Shown here: positions 44,639 through 57,070 of the stretch, one piece after another
Position numbering within the stretch: position 1 is the first letter of the stretch
How the letters are laid out: each line of letters begins with the position of its first letter
Origin: Carya illinoinensis
Lineage: Eukaryota > Streptophyta > Magnoliopsida > Fagales > Juglandaceae
Length of the DNA stretch: 64,000 nucleotides
Direction of reading: 5' to 3'
Assembly: GCF_018687715.1 (NCBI RefSeq)
Contig: NC_056766.1
Location: 19,017,001 to 19,081,000, forward strand
Made by a program: the position numbers and the translations under genes
The notes under the pieces: generated by a model
The model's input: the letters and a program-made list of their open reading frames with translations, nothing else
Told to the model about the DNA's origin: nothing
The model's database searches: none

Positions 44639-45838
44639 ATCTCTGGTTTTGATTTGGCAACCTCTTGCAGTCCTTCTTCTGTAGATAAGTTCTGATTGTA
44701 TACATGGGTAATCTCATCGTATCAGTGAATTTGTTCTTTTCTTTTCCTCTTTAAAACATCTTTTTATTTGGAAATTTTGATTTGCATCTAAAGGAAATTC
44801 TGTATTTGTTTCTCATTTTTCAATTGAAGATTTTGAGATTACCTTCGGGGTAGAACCAATTAACGCACCATTTCTGCCCCTTTCATTTATGTCCCACACA
44901 CTCAAGAAACACAAAACAACGTCATCGTGTTTTGCCACTAAGGTTGGCATGCACGAGTCCTTCCCTCTACTGCTCTTACAAACATAATTTTTCTTTAATT
45001 AATCAATTCTGCTACATTTTGTGGCTATATGCGCACCCCGCTTATGTCAGTAATTATCTTATTAAAAGACAAAAAAAAAAGAGAAAAAAAACTAAGAAGA
45101 ATTTCATTCGATCTTCATCCATTCATTCGAGCTTCATCCAAAAAAGAAGAAGAAAGCGTAGTGAATACTTCCTCTCTCTCATAAACAAAATTGGATTGAA
45201 AACTCATGATTAATGGGGTTAGATCGATGAGCATGGTAAGCACAGTGAGGATGAATTTTGGGGGGTTGATTTCTAATAAACGATCAACATCGAGATTTGG
45301 CGCGGGTACCTATCGATCACAGGCACCAAAAATCTAGAAGCGGAATTGTGAGATAGTGAAGATGACAATGACGATCTTGATAATGATGAAGCCGACAAGT
45401 GACAACAACTAAGGAAGAGGAGAAATGATTTTTTTTGGGGGATTTGGCTAGCGATAGGAATGCTTTGATCTCTAGGGACGAAGGTGGCGATGCCGCTTGG
45501 TTGTATTACTGGATGAGGTTAGGAGATCCTCATCGGGCGTGATCGATACCTCATCGGACGTGATCGATACTAGAGCATCAAGGTCCTCTAAAGGCAATCT
45601 ATGATGAAGGAGGAGGGAATCACCATTGGCCAGTAGTAGCAATCTTGAGAGGCTCACAGCTTTGAGAGGGTCACCGAGATTCAGAGGGATGCGGCAAGAT
45701 TCAAAGGGCTTAGGGTTCTATAATGGAAAGGAAAATGGACACTCTTCACGTGGGAATGAGGCTGGAGGGCACATGGTGTTTACATGAAAATACCGTTTCT
45801 GAGGAATTAGTAGTGAGGAAACCAATTGTGGCATTTTG
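44404..45838. other. Non-coding region with (CT)n and GAA/GAAGAA tracts
   Basis: (CT)n at about 44589-44636. GC..CCCTGCTAATGTGG (44416) and GC..CCCCGCTTATGTCAG (45034) head two related stretches of about 60-80 bp, likely one MITE family. The palindrome inserted into the first. Short acidic frames at 45340-45660 have no recognisable domain. Confidence 0.4.
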
Positions 45839-46239
45839 CCATGAGATAGGGGTGGGTTGTCTTGCCCTTACTTCTGCCCTGCCCCCGTGTGGGCGAAGTG
45901 GATCCCCTGTCCACCAGGTGCGAGGCAGGATCTAGCACCCCTCGTGAGGGTGGGGCAGGATGAGGGTGGCCCCCATCTTGCAAATACCCCGCCCCACCCC
46001 CGCTGCCCATATATTATATAATATATATTTTATATGTTTATATATATATTTTATATGTTTATGTTATAAAAAGAAAAACTCATGCAAAAAAACGATGCCG
46101 TTTTAACCAAAACAGTGTCATTTTAATGCCTTGATTTTTTTAACAATCTCCCATAATCAAAATTGTGTCGTTTTGTCAATGACAAAATGGCGCCATTTTA
46201 AGCCTTATATTTATAACCCTTCAAAACCCTTGAGGCGAC

Positions 46240-47215
46240 CCAAAAATATAAGTTGGCATTTGTATTATTGGGTGATGAAGACATCCAATATGTAAAATAT
46301 TTTGATGATCACGAGGGATTAGGGAAGCCTATGGATAATGATTGGGAAGTTGTATATATTTTTGTAGATTTTTTTAGGCTTTCCTACAAGGTTAGCCCGA
46401 TGCTATCTGGTTTTTTATACTCTACAGCTCATCATTTTTGTCACAAAAAATGTAGGGTAAAAGAAGAATTAGACAACATGGTCTCGAGTGGTCACATTAG
46501 GCTGCAGGAGATGTCATTCATGATGAGGACGAAGTACAACAAGTATTGGGGAGATTTCACTAAGGCTAATATTATGTTATATGTAGTTGTTGTTGTTGAC
46601 CCCTGGTTTAAGGTGGATGGCATGTTATATGGATTGTGAATTGCATACGGGCAAGCATGGGTAGAGCATATTGTAGCAAGGGTTAGGGAAACTTTTGGTA
46701 GATTATTTAATGAGTTTACCATCTTGCAAGGTGATAATATTGTTGCACCTAGACCTACCCCTCCCCTCCCCACCGATTCCAGAAACTGGGATTGGGAAAA
46801 GACATAGATTAGACTAGGGTAAGAGGTTGGAGTAGAACCATTTAGTCCAGAGTTCTATAAAGGCTCAGTTAGAGATAGACATAAACTTGGCAATGGATCT
46901 TCAACCATTTGCACGAGACTTTGATATATTAGCTTGGTAGAAGGTTAATGTCATGAAGTATTCCGTCCTTGAAGAGATAGCTTGTAGTATTTTGGCCATT
47001 TCTATTAGCATCATAGCCTCATAGTTGGCCTTTAGCACTGAAGGGCTCATATTGGATTCATTCTGGAGTTCATTAGCTCCTACCATTATGGAGGTTTTGA
47101 TTTGCACGTAGAATTAGATCATAGGAACACCAATTCATGTTCTGGATGCTCTTGAATATGAGGAGGCAGACGTTGAGGAGGAGGGTAGTGATCAACCTAG
47201 ATCTGGTAATGTGTG
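46240..47215 (+). pseudogene. hAT transposase remnant (RICESLEEPER-like), C-terminal half
   Basis: The frame 46253-46639 encodes DEDIQYVKYFDD, FFRLSYKVSPMLSGFLYSTA and KYNKYWGDFTKANIMLY..DPWFKVDGM, typical of the RNase H-fold/DUF4413 part of plant hAT transposases. After a stop, 46885-47130 contains FDILAW, KYSVLEEIACSILAISISIIAS, LAFSTEG and LAPTIMEVLICT, the hATC dimerisation domain, interrupted by several stops. The N-terminal BED zinc finger and first catalytic part are missing. Not functional. Confidence 0.8.
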
Positions 47216-47639
47216 GAACTTGAATTTCATTTTCTTATTTTAATTTACTTATTTTCATTTAGTTGGTATTAATTTCAAATTTAATTGTTATATTGATACA
47301 TTAGATGGGGTCTATGGCTACTGGTGTTGCAGTATGACTTTGTGTGTATTGGACACACCATTGCCATGGTTTGCATTATTTGTCCCTTAATTTTTATTTT
47401 TTTTTGCACTTATAATTTTATATAATATTTTAATATCTAATTATTTTGCATATATGTTTTTAGCTTTTATATTCTCAATATACATATGTCGAATCCTAAT
47501 CCTAAGGACTCAATGATCTATGCTCATCTTCATCTTAATGACCAATCTCATCTTGGTTAGTACTTTTAATATTTTGTATTTTAGATTTTTGTTTCATGTT
47601 TATAACTTTATAATCCTAATTCTTTTTTAACTTATTAAT

Positions 47640-50520
47640 ATCGCATTTCATTTCGTGAAAATACATCCAATACTTACTACCTATAGACATCCATTCACAT
47701 GCATACATTTAATACTTTGGGGTGCATAAAAAGAGGCTGCCAATAAGGACTGTTACATATGTATTTTGAAAACTTATACTCAGTATTCTTTCGTAAAATA
47801 TTATCAGTGTGATTTCGTAAAGCACCGTAAAGGAAAATCATTTCATTTTCATTTTTATATCTTTAGAAAACTCTAGAAAAATATAAACATAATACTTAAC
47901 TAGACTCCATGCCATACTCATTTCATGCAGTTCATTTATGTGGATGTCAGATGGCAACCTACATGCATACACATAACCTTAACATCATTCTCAATCTAGT
48001 ACGTAAGCAACTAAACTATAAATAGACCTACACTTCGCTTGGAACACTCTCCTTTAATCTCATGTTCTTACGTGCCATTTACTATGCTAAAACCTTTGGG
48101 ACCACTAACAGTCACTACCTCCGTCTTTTATGTCTTCCTTATCACGTTTCATCTTTCTAAGACGCGCTTGGGTTATCTTTTCCAAGTTCAGCACTCTACT
48201 TCGAGGTCTTATCCTTTAAAGTGAACCTCTGTGATTCACTTTAGGATTAAAACACTAAGACATTCGTCTTACTTTTCTATTAGCCACATTCCGATGCATG
48301 ACATAGATCAACTAAGTCACGCATCCCAATCCTAGATAATATATCCATTACTACCTTCATGTATCGTAGCCCATACTGAACCCTCATTCCTATCCATACA
48401 TGCCATATGACTTTAAGCCAACTCTGATGCTTAAATATCGTGTAATCATACTTAGGACAAATTATCCATTATATATGGTAAATCCGTCTGGCATATGTGT
48501 CTCACCAAATGCACATGTACCTTACCTCCTTATCACCTAGGATCGACTTATAATCCATTAAATGCCCGCTTGTATAAACAAACTCCATACTCCGATACCA
48601 ACTTCTATTCAAATTCGGTCAGCAGGACCTTCCTACTTTTCGATCCTTTACAAGTTCATCCCAACACTTACACAACGAGACCCCATTCACACTAATCCTT
48701 AGGCTCATCGTGTAGTTTGAGACTAACCTCGAGCTGCACTGTGACATCCATCACTATGACAGGGTCATGTCATGACTATTTTAGGACACTATTCCACAAT
48801 TCTCAATACTACATAACACGCTCTATGCTTCTCAACTACACCATCGAACCTTAGTGACATTTCATCCGGTGTATCATGACACTACATGGAGTACACTCTA
48901 CGTGAACTCCCTTCCATTTATATGCCACACATCACTATGACGCACACCACACGGTACATCACTAAACAACATGGAACACAACACGTTTACTCCCTTCACA
49001 CTACGCCACACCACATCACTACTACAACACACACTTCACACCCACACTTCATAGCATAATCCACATCACTTCATAGCATACTACGCAACTATGCCCAACA
49101 TTTCACCAAACAACGAACTCCACAATTAACCAACTAACATCTACCATAAATAGTGAGGGATAGAAGGTTATACCATCGTTGAGATTAACCCGTGCGTTTC
49201 TCACTAGCCGTCACAGTCAAAAGTGTCGAAAGAGTCATACATGGAGGCTAAACCGCATACGGTGGCTATTAGGGCTATTGAAGGTGGCTACAGGTCTAGA
49301 TCTGAGCAGAGAAGCGTTTGGTCATGCTCCTGGGATGGTGGCCTAGTGATTGTGCTGAGGTGGCACACTGTAGAGGTACAGTGGCATTGGTGGTGATGGA
49401 GGCCGTGCATGGTTTAACTGAGAAATGGAGGGGGAGAGCTAAGGGAGTTTGGATGGGCTTGGAGGAGCTTGAGGGAGGTGCGGTGGAGTTGCAGTGGTGA
49501 GGTGGAGGTGGCACAATGGCTTACGGCGACAGATCTGGCCATGGATGGTGAAACCTATGTGTGGGAGAGTGAGGGTGCTTGTGGGAGTTAAGGGCTACAG
49601 TGTGGTATGGAGAGGCTAGAGGAAGGTCAGTAGGGGAAAGGGAACTTAGTGGTGGTGGTGGGGTGGCCAAGCGGAGAGGGAGAGAAGAAACCTGTGGGTT
49701 TCATGTGTGTGTGTGTGATGTGATCAAACAGAGAGGGAGAGAGCTATGGGGAAGGGAGGCCATGGGGGTGGTTGTCGGTGAGAGGAGGTGGTCAGTGGTG
49801 GTGTGGGTAGCTGCATACGGCGGCATAAGGGAGGAAGAAATGGGTGAAATCCATTTCGGTTGGGCTATCGTAGGAGGAGAGAGAGGGTTGCGTGGGGCTC
49901 ACAGGTGAGGGAGGGTGCTTGCTTGCGTGAGAGGAAGACGCCAGTGATGGCAGTGAGGTTGGGCGGTGAGTGACGGCACCTGGCTGGAGAAGAAGAGAAT
50001 CAGCTAGGGGGAGGGCTTTCCGTCGAGGTGGGAGAAAGGGAGAGGAGAGAGAGAGAGAGGGAAAGGGAAAATTGAGGGGAAAAAGAGAGGGATTAGGTAT
50101 TTAATCCAGATCCTTTGTGTTGGGATCTTCAAAACGATTTAACAGTAATGATTAAAATACTAATTTAACTTAACAACACTGAGAGAAATTAAAATAGAAT
50201 ATTATTAAACTAAATTTTAGTTTATAAAATAAAATCTTCATTATTTATTAAATGATGAAGTGCTGCTAATTATTTTTAAGTGAATAAAACCATTTAATTA
50301 ATTTAGAGTTTTCAACATAATTTAAATCTCATAATATTTTTAAATGACTAAAATCATTTAAATAAAAATGATTCTCCACAATTATAATATTTTTGAAACT
50401 TTTTAAAAAATATTATAGTTGTTTGTTTTTTTAAATCAAGCTTAGTCCAGTAACACTAAAGATATCCCATATAAATATTTTCTAGATATTTAAAATATTT
50501 GAAAGTTTTAAAATATTGGA
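47640..50520 (-). repeat. Possible decayed LTR inside the hAT element
   Basis: The order AC-rich (47650-49150), G/GA-rich (49200-50090), then AT-rich (50100-50520) is the mirror image of the AT-rich promoter, CT/CCACC-rich leader and tail order in the LTRs at 33190 and 57071. That suggests a minus-strand LTR of another family. No TG/CA ends or duplication could be placed. The frames at 49296-49908 are low-complexity leader sequence. Confidence 0.3.
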
Positions 50521-51108
50521 CTTGTTTTAAAAATTACTTAATATATTTAAAAACATGCCATTGAGATTCGATACGTAGAATGAGACTCATGACAATAAAA
50601 GAAAGAATGAGTAGGATTTTACAATTTGGGCACAAATTACTGAACTGTGCCAAAGAGACATTTGGGGACTGGTGGCAGACAGATAGAGGTCCACCCTTGC
50701 ATCCTGTGCAACGGATGGGGTACCCTACTCCTGCATAGACGGGCGGATTACAGGTAAAAAAAATCTCCACCCACGTCCACATGGGGTTGGGGGGTGGGGA
50801 AGGGGTGGCCCTCTAACAAGTGGTTAGCACCCCTACCATGAAACGCTTCGTTTAATTAAGACACCCTAGATGGCGTGCACGGAGCCTACCCTAAATACTT
50901 GACGTTAGCATTTTTCTTAATTAATTAGCTTCTATCACAATCACATCAGAAGCTGGTGGCAGCTGTAATATAGTGCCAGTTTCTTAAAAACCTGATGGTC
51001 AAAAAATTGCGATAGAAGCATATACAGGGTTTTAATCCGCTAATGGTCAAAGCTTATATATATTTGGCAGGATACAGCTAAATATTGTACTTACGTAGTG
51101 GACTTTAA

Positions 51109-51440
51109 AACTCATTTGAACATTAAGAATATTTTAAAATATTTATAAATAATAGTAAAATAATTTATAAATAATAATAAAATAATTTAAATTAAGATAT
51201 TTTATTAAATTTTAAAAAATGAGAGAGAATAAATTAAATAAAAATATTATAAAATTAAAAATTATTTGAACATAATTTTTTAATATAATCTTTATTTTGA
51301 AATTCAAAAAAATGTGTTAATATTTTTTATATTTTATTTGAAAATTTAGAAAATTTATAATGGTAATATAATTATTAAATAAAAATATTAAAAAATATAA
51401 AATCTAAAAGTATTTTATATTTTATGTTTGGATAATGAGT
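51109..51440. mobile_element. AT-rich Tourist-like MITE (approximate ends)
   Basis: CTCATTTGAACATTAAGA at the left and TTTGGATAATGAG at the right are inverted, and the interior AATAAAAATATTATAAAATTAAAA matches the element at 2530. Boundaries are uncertain. Confidence 0.5.
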
Positions 51441-51649
51441 GCGAAAAAAAAAAATATAAGATTGAGAAGCTTGATAAACAATCATGGGTGCCGTTGTCTT
51501 AGGAGTCAAGAGAGAGATTTTCTAAGTGTCACTGTGGAACGTAGAAAACAAGCATTCAAACCGAGAAAGATTGAAGTGACCGGCCTTTATATATTGGCAA
51601 ATCCTGGGTTGGCAGCTGAGCAGTTGTGTAGTTTCGATTATAAGTACAA

Positions 51650-51823
51650 GAGAAATGATATTTACAGTCGTGGTTATATAAACGACGTACAGTCGTTTTA
51701 AAAAAAATAAATTAATATAAAATTTACATGAAAAAAAAATTAATTTTTTAATCTTAAATTCTACATTTTTTTAAAATAATTATATTATATTTATAATTTC
51801 ACGACTATATATAACATTACTTT
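51650..51823. mobile_element. Small MITE with ACAGTCGTG-type ends
   Basis: AGAGAAATGATATTTACAGTCGTG at the left is mirrored by CACGACTATATATAACATTACTTT at the right, about 174 bp. A partial copy in reverse orientation lies at 53824-53945 (shared GATTAAAAA(A/G)TTAATTTTTTTT and TATTAATTTATTTTTTTTAAA). Confidence 0.65.
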
Positions 51824-52403
51824 AAACGTAAAGACCTTTAAACGATAGTCAATTTATTGGGCTCCACGAACTTAATATTTTGGTTTGACTCCTGATTAAC
51901 TACATATAATATATCAACTCTTTTATCCTCGTGTTGTAATATAACTGTGCTAATATTTATACAGCCCTAACCTCCAACTGTCCCAACTAACTCTCTCCTA
52001 TGAATATGGATATGAGGATATACACGTCTAACTCTTTTTATAATTATATTATTTAAAAATAGAGTAATACCATAGAACACATTTTCATCACATTATATAA
52101 AACTACTCATCATTCAAAACATAATTAGATTGTGTCTATCAGTTTTCAATGCTTCATTTTGTTTACTTTTTTGCAGTTGTGTTGGAAAAGAGATGTCATC
52201 TAGGGTTACTGCATGTGAAGCAGATCTTTGGTGTATGACTGTATGTGTGTGATAGATATAAATCTGTGTGTGTGGACTGGACAAGAAAAGGGGACTCTGT
52301 AATTGGTATGAAATGCGTGGGTTCATATATTATAAAGGTCTTAGGTCTTTGATGAGCAGGTAAAGGTCTTTTACCTTTTGAGATACCATGTTTCCCGTTT
52401 TAA

Positions 52404-52445
<42 letters not shown>

Positions 52446-53521
52446 TGTGCCTGTGTGAAGATCATATAGGATTAAAAAAAAATAATAAAGATCAATACTG
52501 TTCTTATTGAATACCAAAGAATCTGAGTCTTTACAATATTTCTCTTTCAAAACTGTGTTCAAAAGCTTCAATGGACCGTCGGACATTCTTCAATCCAAAT
52601 ATTATTATTAGATTCCTGCCATATTTGCTTCGCAATAAATAAAAGTAACCTTCCAACTCGGTCTTCCGGTCAGCATACTTCGATCAATGGCCCAAAATCT
52701 GCCCAGATTTCTTTAGCTTGGTGTTTTGAAGTTTTAATTTACCACTGACTGGCTGCCTTCCTCAAAGATAACATTGGAAAATCCTAGGTCAGAACTAGGC
52801 CTACAACCCGATATGGTATAGCTGGGTTTGTGCCTGCCCCGACCCGAATAGACACATTTAAGGCGCCAATCTGATCCAATCCGACCCAAATAAAAATGAA
52901 ATCGGGTAGAACCCATATGACCCCCTTTAAAGAGAAGTCTTCCTCTAGAAGAAAGCAACAGCTAACATACAAGATTCAAGAAATGGCCAATTATTTCTTT
53001 TTGCCAACACCACCCCAAGGAACTAGATCGTTGCCCCTCGACCAAGGTCAACCCCACCATGCAAGTTTCTCCAATGGCAAGGCATCATGACTCCTCACAG
53101 CTTACGTCGTCACGGTTGACACCTGCTGCTACCTTGCAAGAGCAAACGAGAGCGTTGGAATAGATCTGTAAGCCTCTACCTCTCGACTGGAAAATAACCT
53201 CTTCTCTGCATAGTAAACTCAAAAAAGCTCATCCTCTTTGGCTTCTCTCTCGGCTCGGGGGTTCAGATTCTGTACTGATCTTGCGCCGCTTACCCAACTT
53301 TTTTCCCCTTCTTCCCTCCATTTCCTTTCTTTCCAAGTACTTTTCTTCACTCTGTTATCATAAGAAGTCTAGTCTACGCCTCAATTCAGTCCTCCATGGT
53401 GAATTACTCACGTTGAAAAAGAAAACCCAAAACTTTTTACTATTTCCTATTTCGTTGCATTTTCCGTTTTGTGTATTTCTTCTTTTTGTTCAAGCTTGCC
53501 GACATTGCATGTGAATTTGAT
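51824..53521. other. Non-coding region
   Basis: (AT)n at about 52407-52441. At 52790-52920 and again at 53700-53820 there are GACCCGA/CGGGT(C/T)GG-rich stretches that could be the two ends of a further GC-ended element enclosing the EF-hand fragment. Termini were not resolved. A pyrimidine-rich, promoter-like stretch lies at 53290-53340. Confidence 0.4.
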
Positions 53522-53659
53522 GCTCATATTGGGCAAGATGAGCTGTACGAGTTCATCGAACTCGACGGTTCCGTTGATGTTGGCATCCATGTTGGCTAGA
53601 AGCACGTGGAGTTGGTTGTCGAAGGACTTGAGGCTGAGTGAGTGAAGAAATCTGAGTGG
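53522..53659 (-). pseudogene. Calmodulin-like (CML15/16-type) EF-hand fragment
   Basis: On the minus strand a 46-codon open stretch encodes LLANMDANINGTVEFDELVQ, a complete EF-hand loop (D-A-N-I-N-G-T-V-E-F-D-E), preceded by LHSLSLKSFDNQLHV and ended by LILPNMS. This is the second EF-hand region of plant CML15/16-like calcium sensors (family knowledge). Sequence on both sides does not continue as the protein, and no start codon or remaining EF-hands were found. It is flanked by GACCCG-rich stretches, so it may be a captured gene fragment. Whether it is transcribed is unknown. Confidence 0.6.
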
Positions 53660-53823
53660 CGGCTAATGGCTAGGGTTTGAGACTGAGTATGCTTTTATAC
53701 TCTCGGACAGGTTGACCCCAATCATTTAAACCGGTTATAAGTCGGGTTGGAGACCCACTCAAATAATAACCTAACAAATTCGGGTCGATTCAGGTCATAC
53801 TACTTGGATCTATTTTGAAAAAG

Positions 53824-53945
53824 AGTAAAGTTTACGATTAAAAAGTTAATTTTTTTTATGTAGGTTCAATATTAATTTATTTTTTTTAAATAGATTATGT
53901 AATATTTATACAATTACAACCATAAATATTATTTATGTTATAAAT
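53824..53945. mobile_element. Partial copy of the 51650 MITE, reverse orientation
   Basis: Matches the reverse complement of the 51690-51760 core, followed by AT-rich sequence with TATTTATACAATTACAACC. One end has decayed. Confidence 0.55.
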
Positions 53946-54205
53946 TTATAAGTAACTTGCGCACCAAAGACTCTTCCAATCTCCGAACTCCCGACAAATA
54001 AAAGAAAGGAAAAAGTACAGAAAATAAAAGCAAAAGACTGTTTCACTTTGACTTTTTATTCTTGGGAGTTTTATGGTATATATCTCCTTAAAAATTGCCG
54101 ACCATCAAGAAGTCAAATACTATATTGTCCTTATACCATCATCAATTATGATGTGTATATATACGTGCTGTCTTGACAGGGATCGATCATGCAGGCTGCA
54201 ACCTG

Positions 54206-54207
<2 letters not shown>

Positions 54208-54279
<72 letters not shown>
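54208..54279. repeat. (AT)n microsatellite, about 36 units
   Basis: Uninterrupted AT dinucleotides. Shorter TA tracts lie at 54326-54340 and about 55489-55509. Length in the assembly may be inexact. Confidence 0.95.
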
Positions 54280-54282
<3 letters not shown>

Positions 54283-57070
54283 TAGAGCATAAAACGAAGT
54301 TTCTAGGAAGATTTAATTTGTGTGTATATATATATATATACTAGTAGCGTTTGCCTAGTGGAGGGCATAAGTTTAGTTGTTAATTAAAGAAAATGATCAA
54401 AATAAAAAATTGTATAACCTTTGACTTGATAAAATAAATATTAATAAAAAAAAAACTAAAAATTTTTGTTGGACCAAAAAATCATAAATATCAAATCTGA
54501 TGTCTTCAATAAAAGAAATAAAAGTATAGATAAAATTTTATAAGAAGTTAATATCAAAAATCTAAAAATTGAGAACCAAATATATTTCAGCAGAAATGAT
54601 TTCATGAATTATACTAATCCATATAAATAATAAACCGGCAATCTCCAAAGTGATCAAAATATACCTAAATTACCTCAAGCAAACCAATCATAATATGCTT
54701 ATTTGTACAAACAATTAAGCTCCAATCAAATAATATGTCCAAAAATCTCTTCTTTGAATGTTGATTCAAAAAATAATATAGATAAAATAAAATCCAAACT
54801 CATTCAAAAGTTAATCAACAAAAATTAAAAGCGACTAAGCACACCTAGAATTGTCTAGACATTATCAACAACTAACATCAGCTAAGGAAGAAATTTTGAA
54901 CAGAATAGGACTAAATATTTGACTCATGCACACAAATTTATAAATCATAAAATTTCAAATCATAATTAGTTTTACCAGTTTTATTTATTTATATGATTCT
55001 CTTGTTCCAAAGTGTCAACAGCCACCTTGTTAATTAGTTTCTTTAATCTCAGTGAACATAATTAGTTTCTTTAGAAATAATAATAACTATAACATCAATA
55101 ACGAAAAAAAGGCAAATAATAATAACATAGAAAAATACAACATGCATATCAATCAAAGAAATTCAAAATAAAAAAATAGTTTTGATAACAATGTTGTAAT
55201 TCAACTTATTGTAAATCAATTATGTGGTCGAAAGTTTAATTTTATCATATTTTCTTATTTCTATTTTTATTATAAGAAACAAAATATAATAAAAATATTT
55301 ATTATATAAAATTTTTTATTTTCTTTTATATTTCAATTTAACATATTTACAATTTTTTTTTTTTTTTTCCCTATTGCACAACCAGTCCCAACTTACCTAC
55401 AATTATTGCCGGTGCCCCATTTGACCTCGTTCCAATTGATTAACTACAATCAAAACAAGAGCAGTTAATGAGATGCTGTATATATGATTATATATATATA
55501 TATATATATTAGTAAGGAAAACGTGTGCTGCACATATACCTAGATGATAAATATAAAATAGTAAATAAGAAGCTGTGAATAGAAATTAAAAAAAAAAAAT
55601 CAATAAAAATAGTACACGTGCAGTGCACGTGCCAGCTAGAATTAATATTAATGATAGTTTTATTATATTTCTATATTAAAAAAATGAATCTATTTCATAT
55701 TTATATGGGACAAAATGTTTTTAAACTATGGACTATACTAACAAATTATTGAAGAGAGTTATTAAATCTTGTATTCAAACTTCGTGAGAAGATAATTTCT
55801 CAATAATTATCAAACATTTATTTATAAATATGTATAAAAAAATTTCACCATTATATAAATTTTCAAAAAAATAGACGATTACAAATGTTATAGTATATAT
55901 ATTAACATATTCTACACCATATTATTTAGTACTACATATAATAATTTACTTTAATAATGAAAACCATATCATCTTAATTTACTTCAAGAGTCTTCATAAC
56001 CTTTTTATAACACTATTAAGAGCATCCTCATCTCATTCCTCATCCACATTCCTATAATTTAACTCAAAATCACTTTTCTTCAAAATTTTTCCTAAATTTT
56101 ATTCATCTTTCAAAAACCTCCTACATCCCATTTCCCATCCCTATCTCTATTCTATTAAATAATATTTTTCTATTCTTTTTTTATTACTTTTTTCTTTCAC
56201 TTCTATTTACAAATTTAACTACTCAATATTTTTTCTTATTTTTTGAACTATTACTCTAGTGAATATTTTAAACAAAAATTTAAATTATTTTTTTGTGAAT
56301 ATAATAATATTTTTAAAATTAATTTTTTATTTTTTCGTAATTAATTAAATTATTTTTAACATTATTATTTAAAACTATAATAAATATGAGTATAAAAGAA
56401 AGTGTAGATGATTGAAAAATTATTTATTTTATATATTAGAATAAAATATTAATAAAAATGATTTAGGGAATGAATAGTGAATCCCCAAATATGGGGACTT
56501 ACTGTTTATTCCCTAAACCTTTTCCCTAAAATAAGGATCCGGATGTGGGGGTATTTTGACCAAAACCCCAAAATAAACCCCAAATTATGGGAAATATATT
56601 CAAAATTTTTTTAATGATTTCACTGTTTTTATGACAATATAAGAAAAATTAAAAATTAAAAAAGTAATTGATTTAACATTCTCACACCTCTAAGTAACAT
56701 AGTAAAAACCAAATTTTATATGTTTAAAATACTAAGAAGTTACAATTTATTTTTTTATGAAAATTTGTAAATATACTATTTCACTTATTATTCCTACACT
56801 TAACATCTAAAATCGAAAGCATATGTTGTATGTTTGTTATTTTCAGAATAAACATATAAACTTAAATTTTAAAATTCAGAAATACAATTTTCAGAATAAA
56901 CATATAACACTTAAATTTTAAAATTCAAAAAGACAATGATAAATATTACATAATTTGATCATATAATTATAATAAAAAAATCTCATCCTTTACGTTAAAT
57001 AGAAAAAATCACATCAAATAAGATTATAAATTTGATGTTAGTAAATAAACAAAGATTAAACTTTCAAAAT
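54280..57070. other. AT-rich non-coding region
   Basis: No credible coding sequence. Stretches at 54341-54375 and 55517-55635 (GTGTGCTGCACATATACC, CACGTGCAGTGCACGTGCC) are palindrome-like and could be ends of a decayed element. Otherwise unrecognised. Confidence 0.4.
56030..56548. mobile_element. Possible MITE with GAGCATCCTCATCTC end
   Basis: GAGCATCCTCATCTCATTCC at the left is a common plant MITE terminus type. The right side (AATAGTGAATCCCC..GGATCCGGATG) has the expected wording, but the terminal inverted repeat is not intact and no duplication was found. Confidence 0.3.

Larger units (their letters stand above)
45847..50835 (+). mobile_element. hAT transposon, about 5 kb, degenerate, with transposase remnants
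   Basis: Ends TAGGGGTGGG (45847) and GCACCCCTA (50835). Flanks CCATGAGA (45839-45846) and CCATGAAA (50836-50843) are an 8-bp duplication with one mismatch. Subterminal regions are GC-rich (CCCCGCCCCACCCCC-like left, GGGGTTGGGGGGTGGGG right). hAT transposase fragments lie at 46240-47215. The right two-thirds are non-coding and may hold a further insertion (47640-50520). Terminal motif and duplication size match the three smaller elements at 13926, 20074 and 21520. Confidence 0.7.

Noticed and set aside
44454..44717. Protein with a Glu-Arg repeat
   Set aside because: The repeat is the (CT)n microsatellite read on the minus strand. Flanking residues show no domain.
49296..49908. Gly/Val/Arg-rich 109-aa frame and Pro/Thr-rich frame
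   Set aside because: G-rich, low-complexity sequence open in several frames. More like an LTR leader read backwards.
54073..54285. Protein ending in a Tyr-Ile repeat
   Set aside because: Translation of the (AT)n microsatellite.
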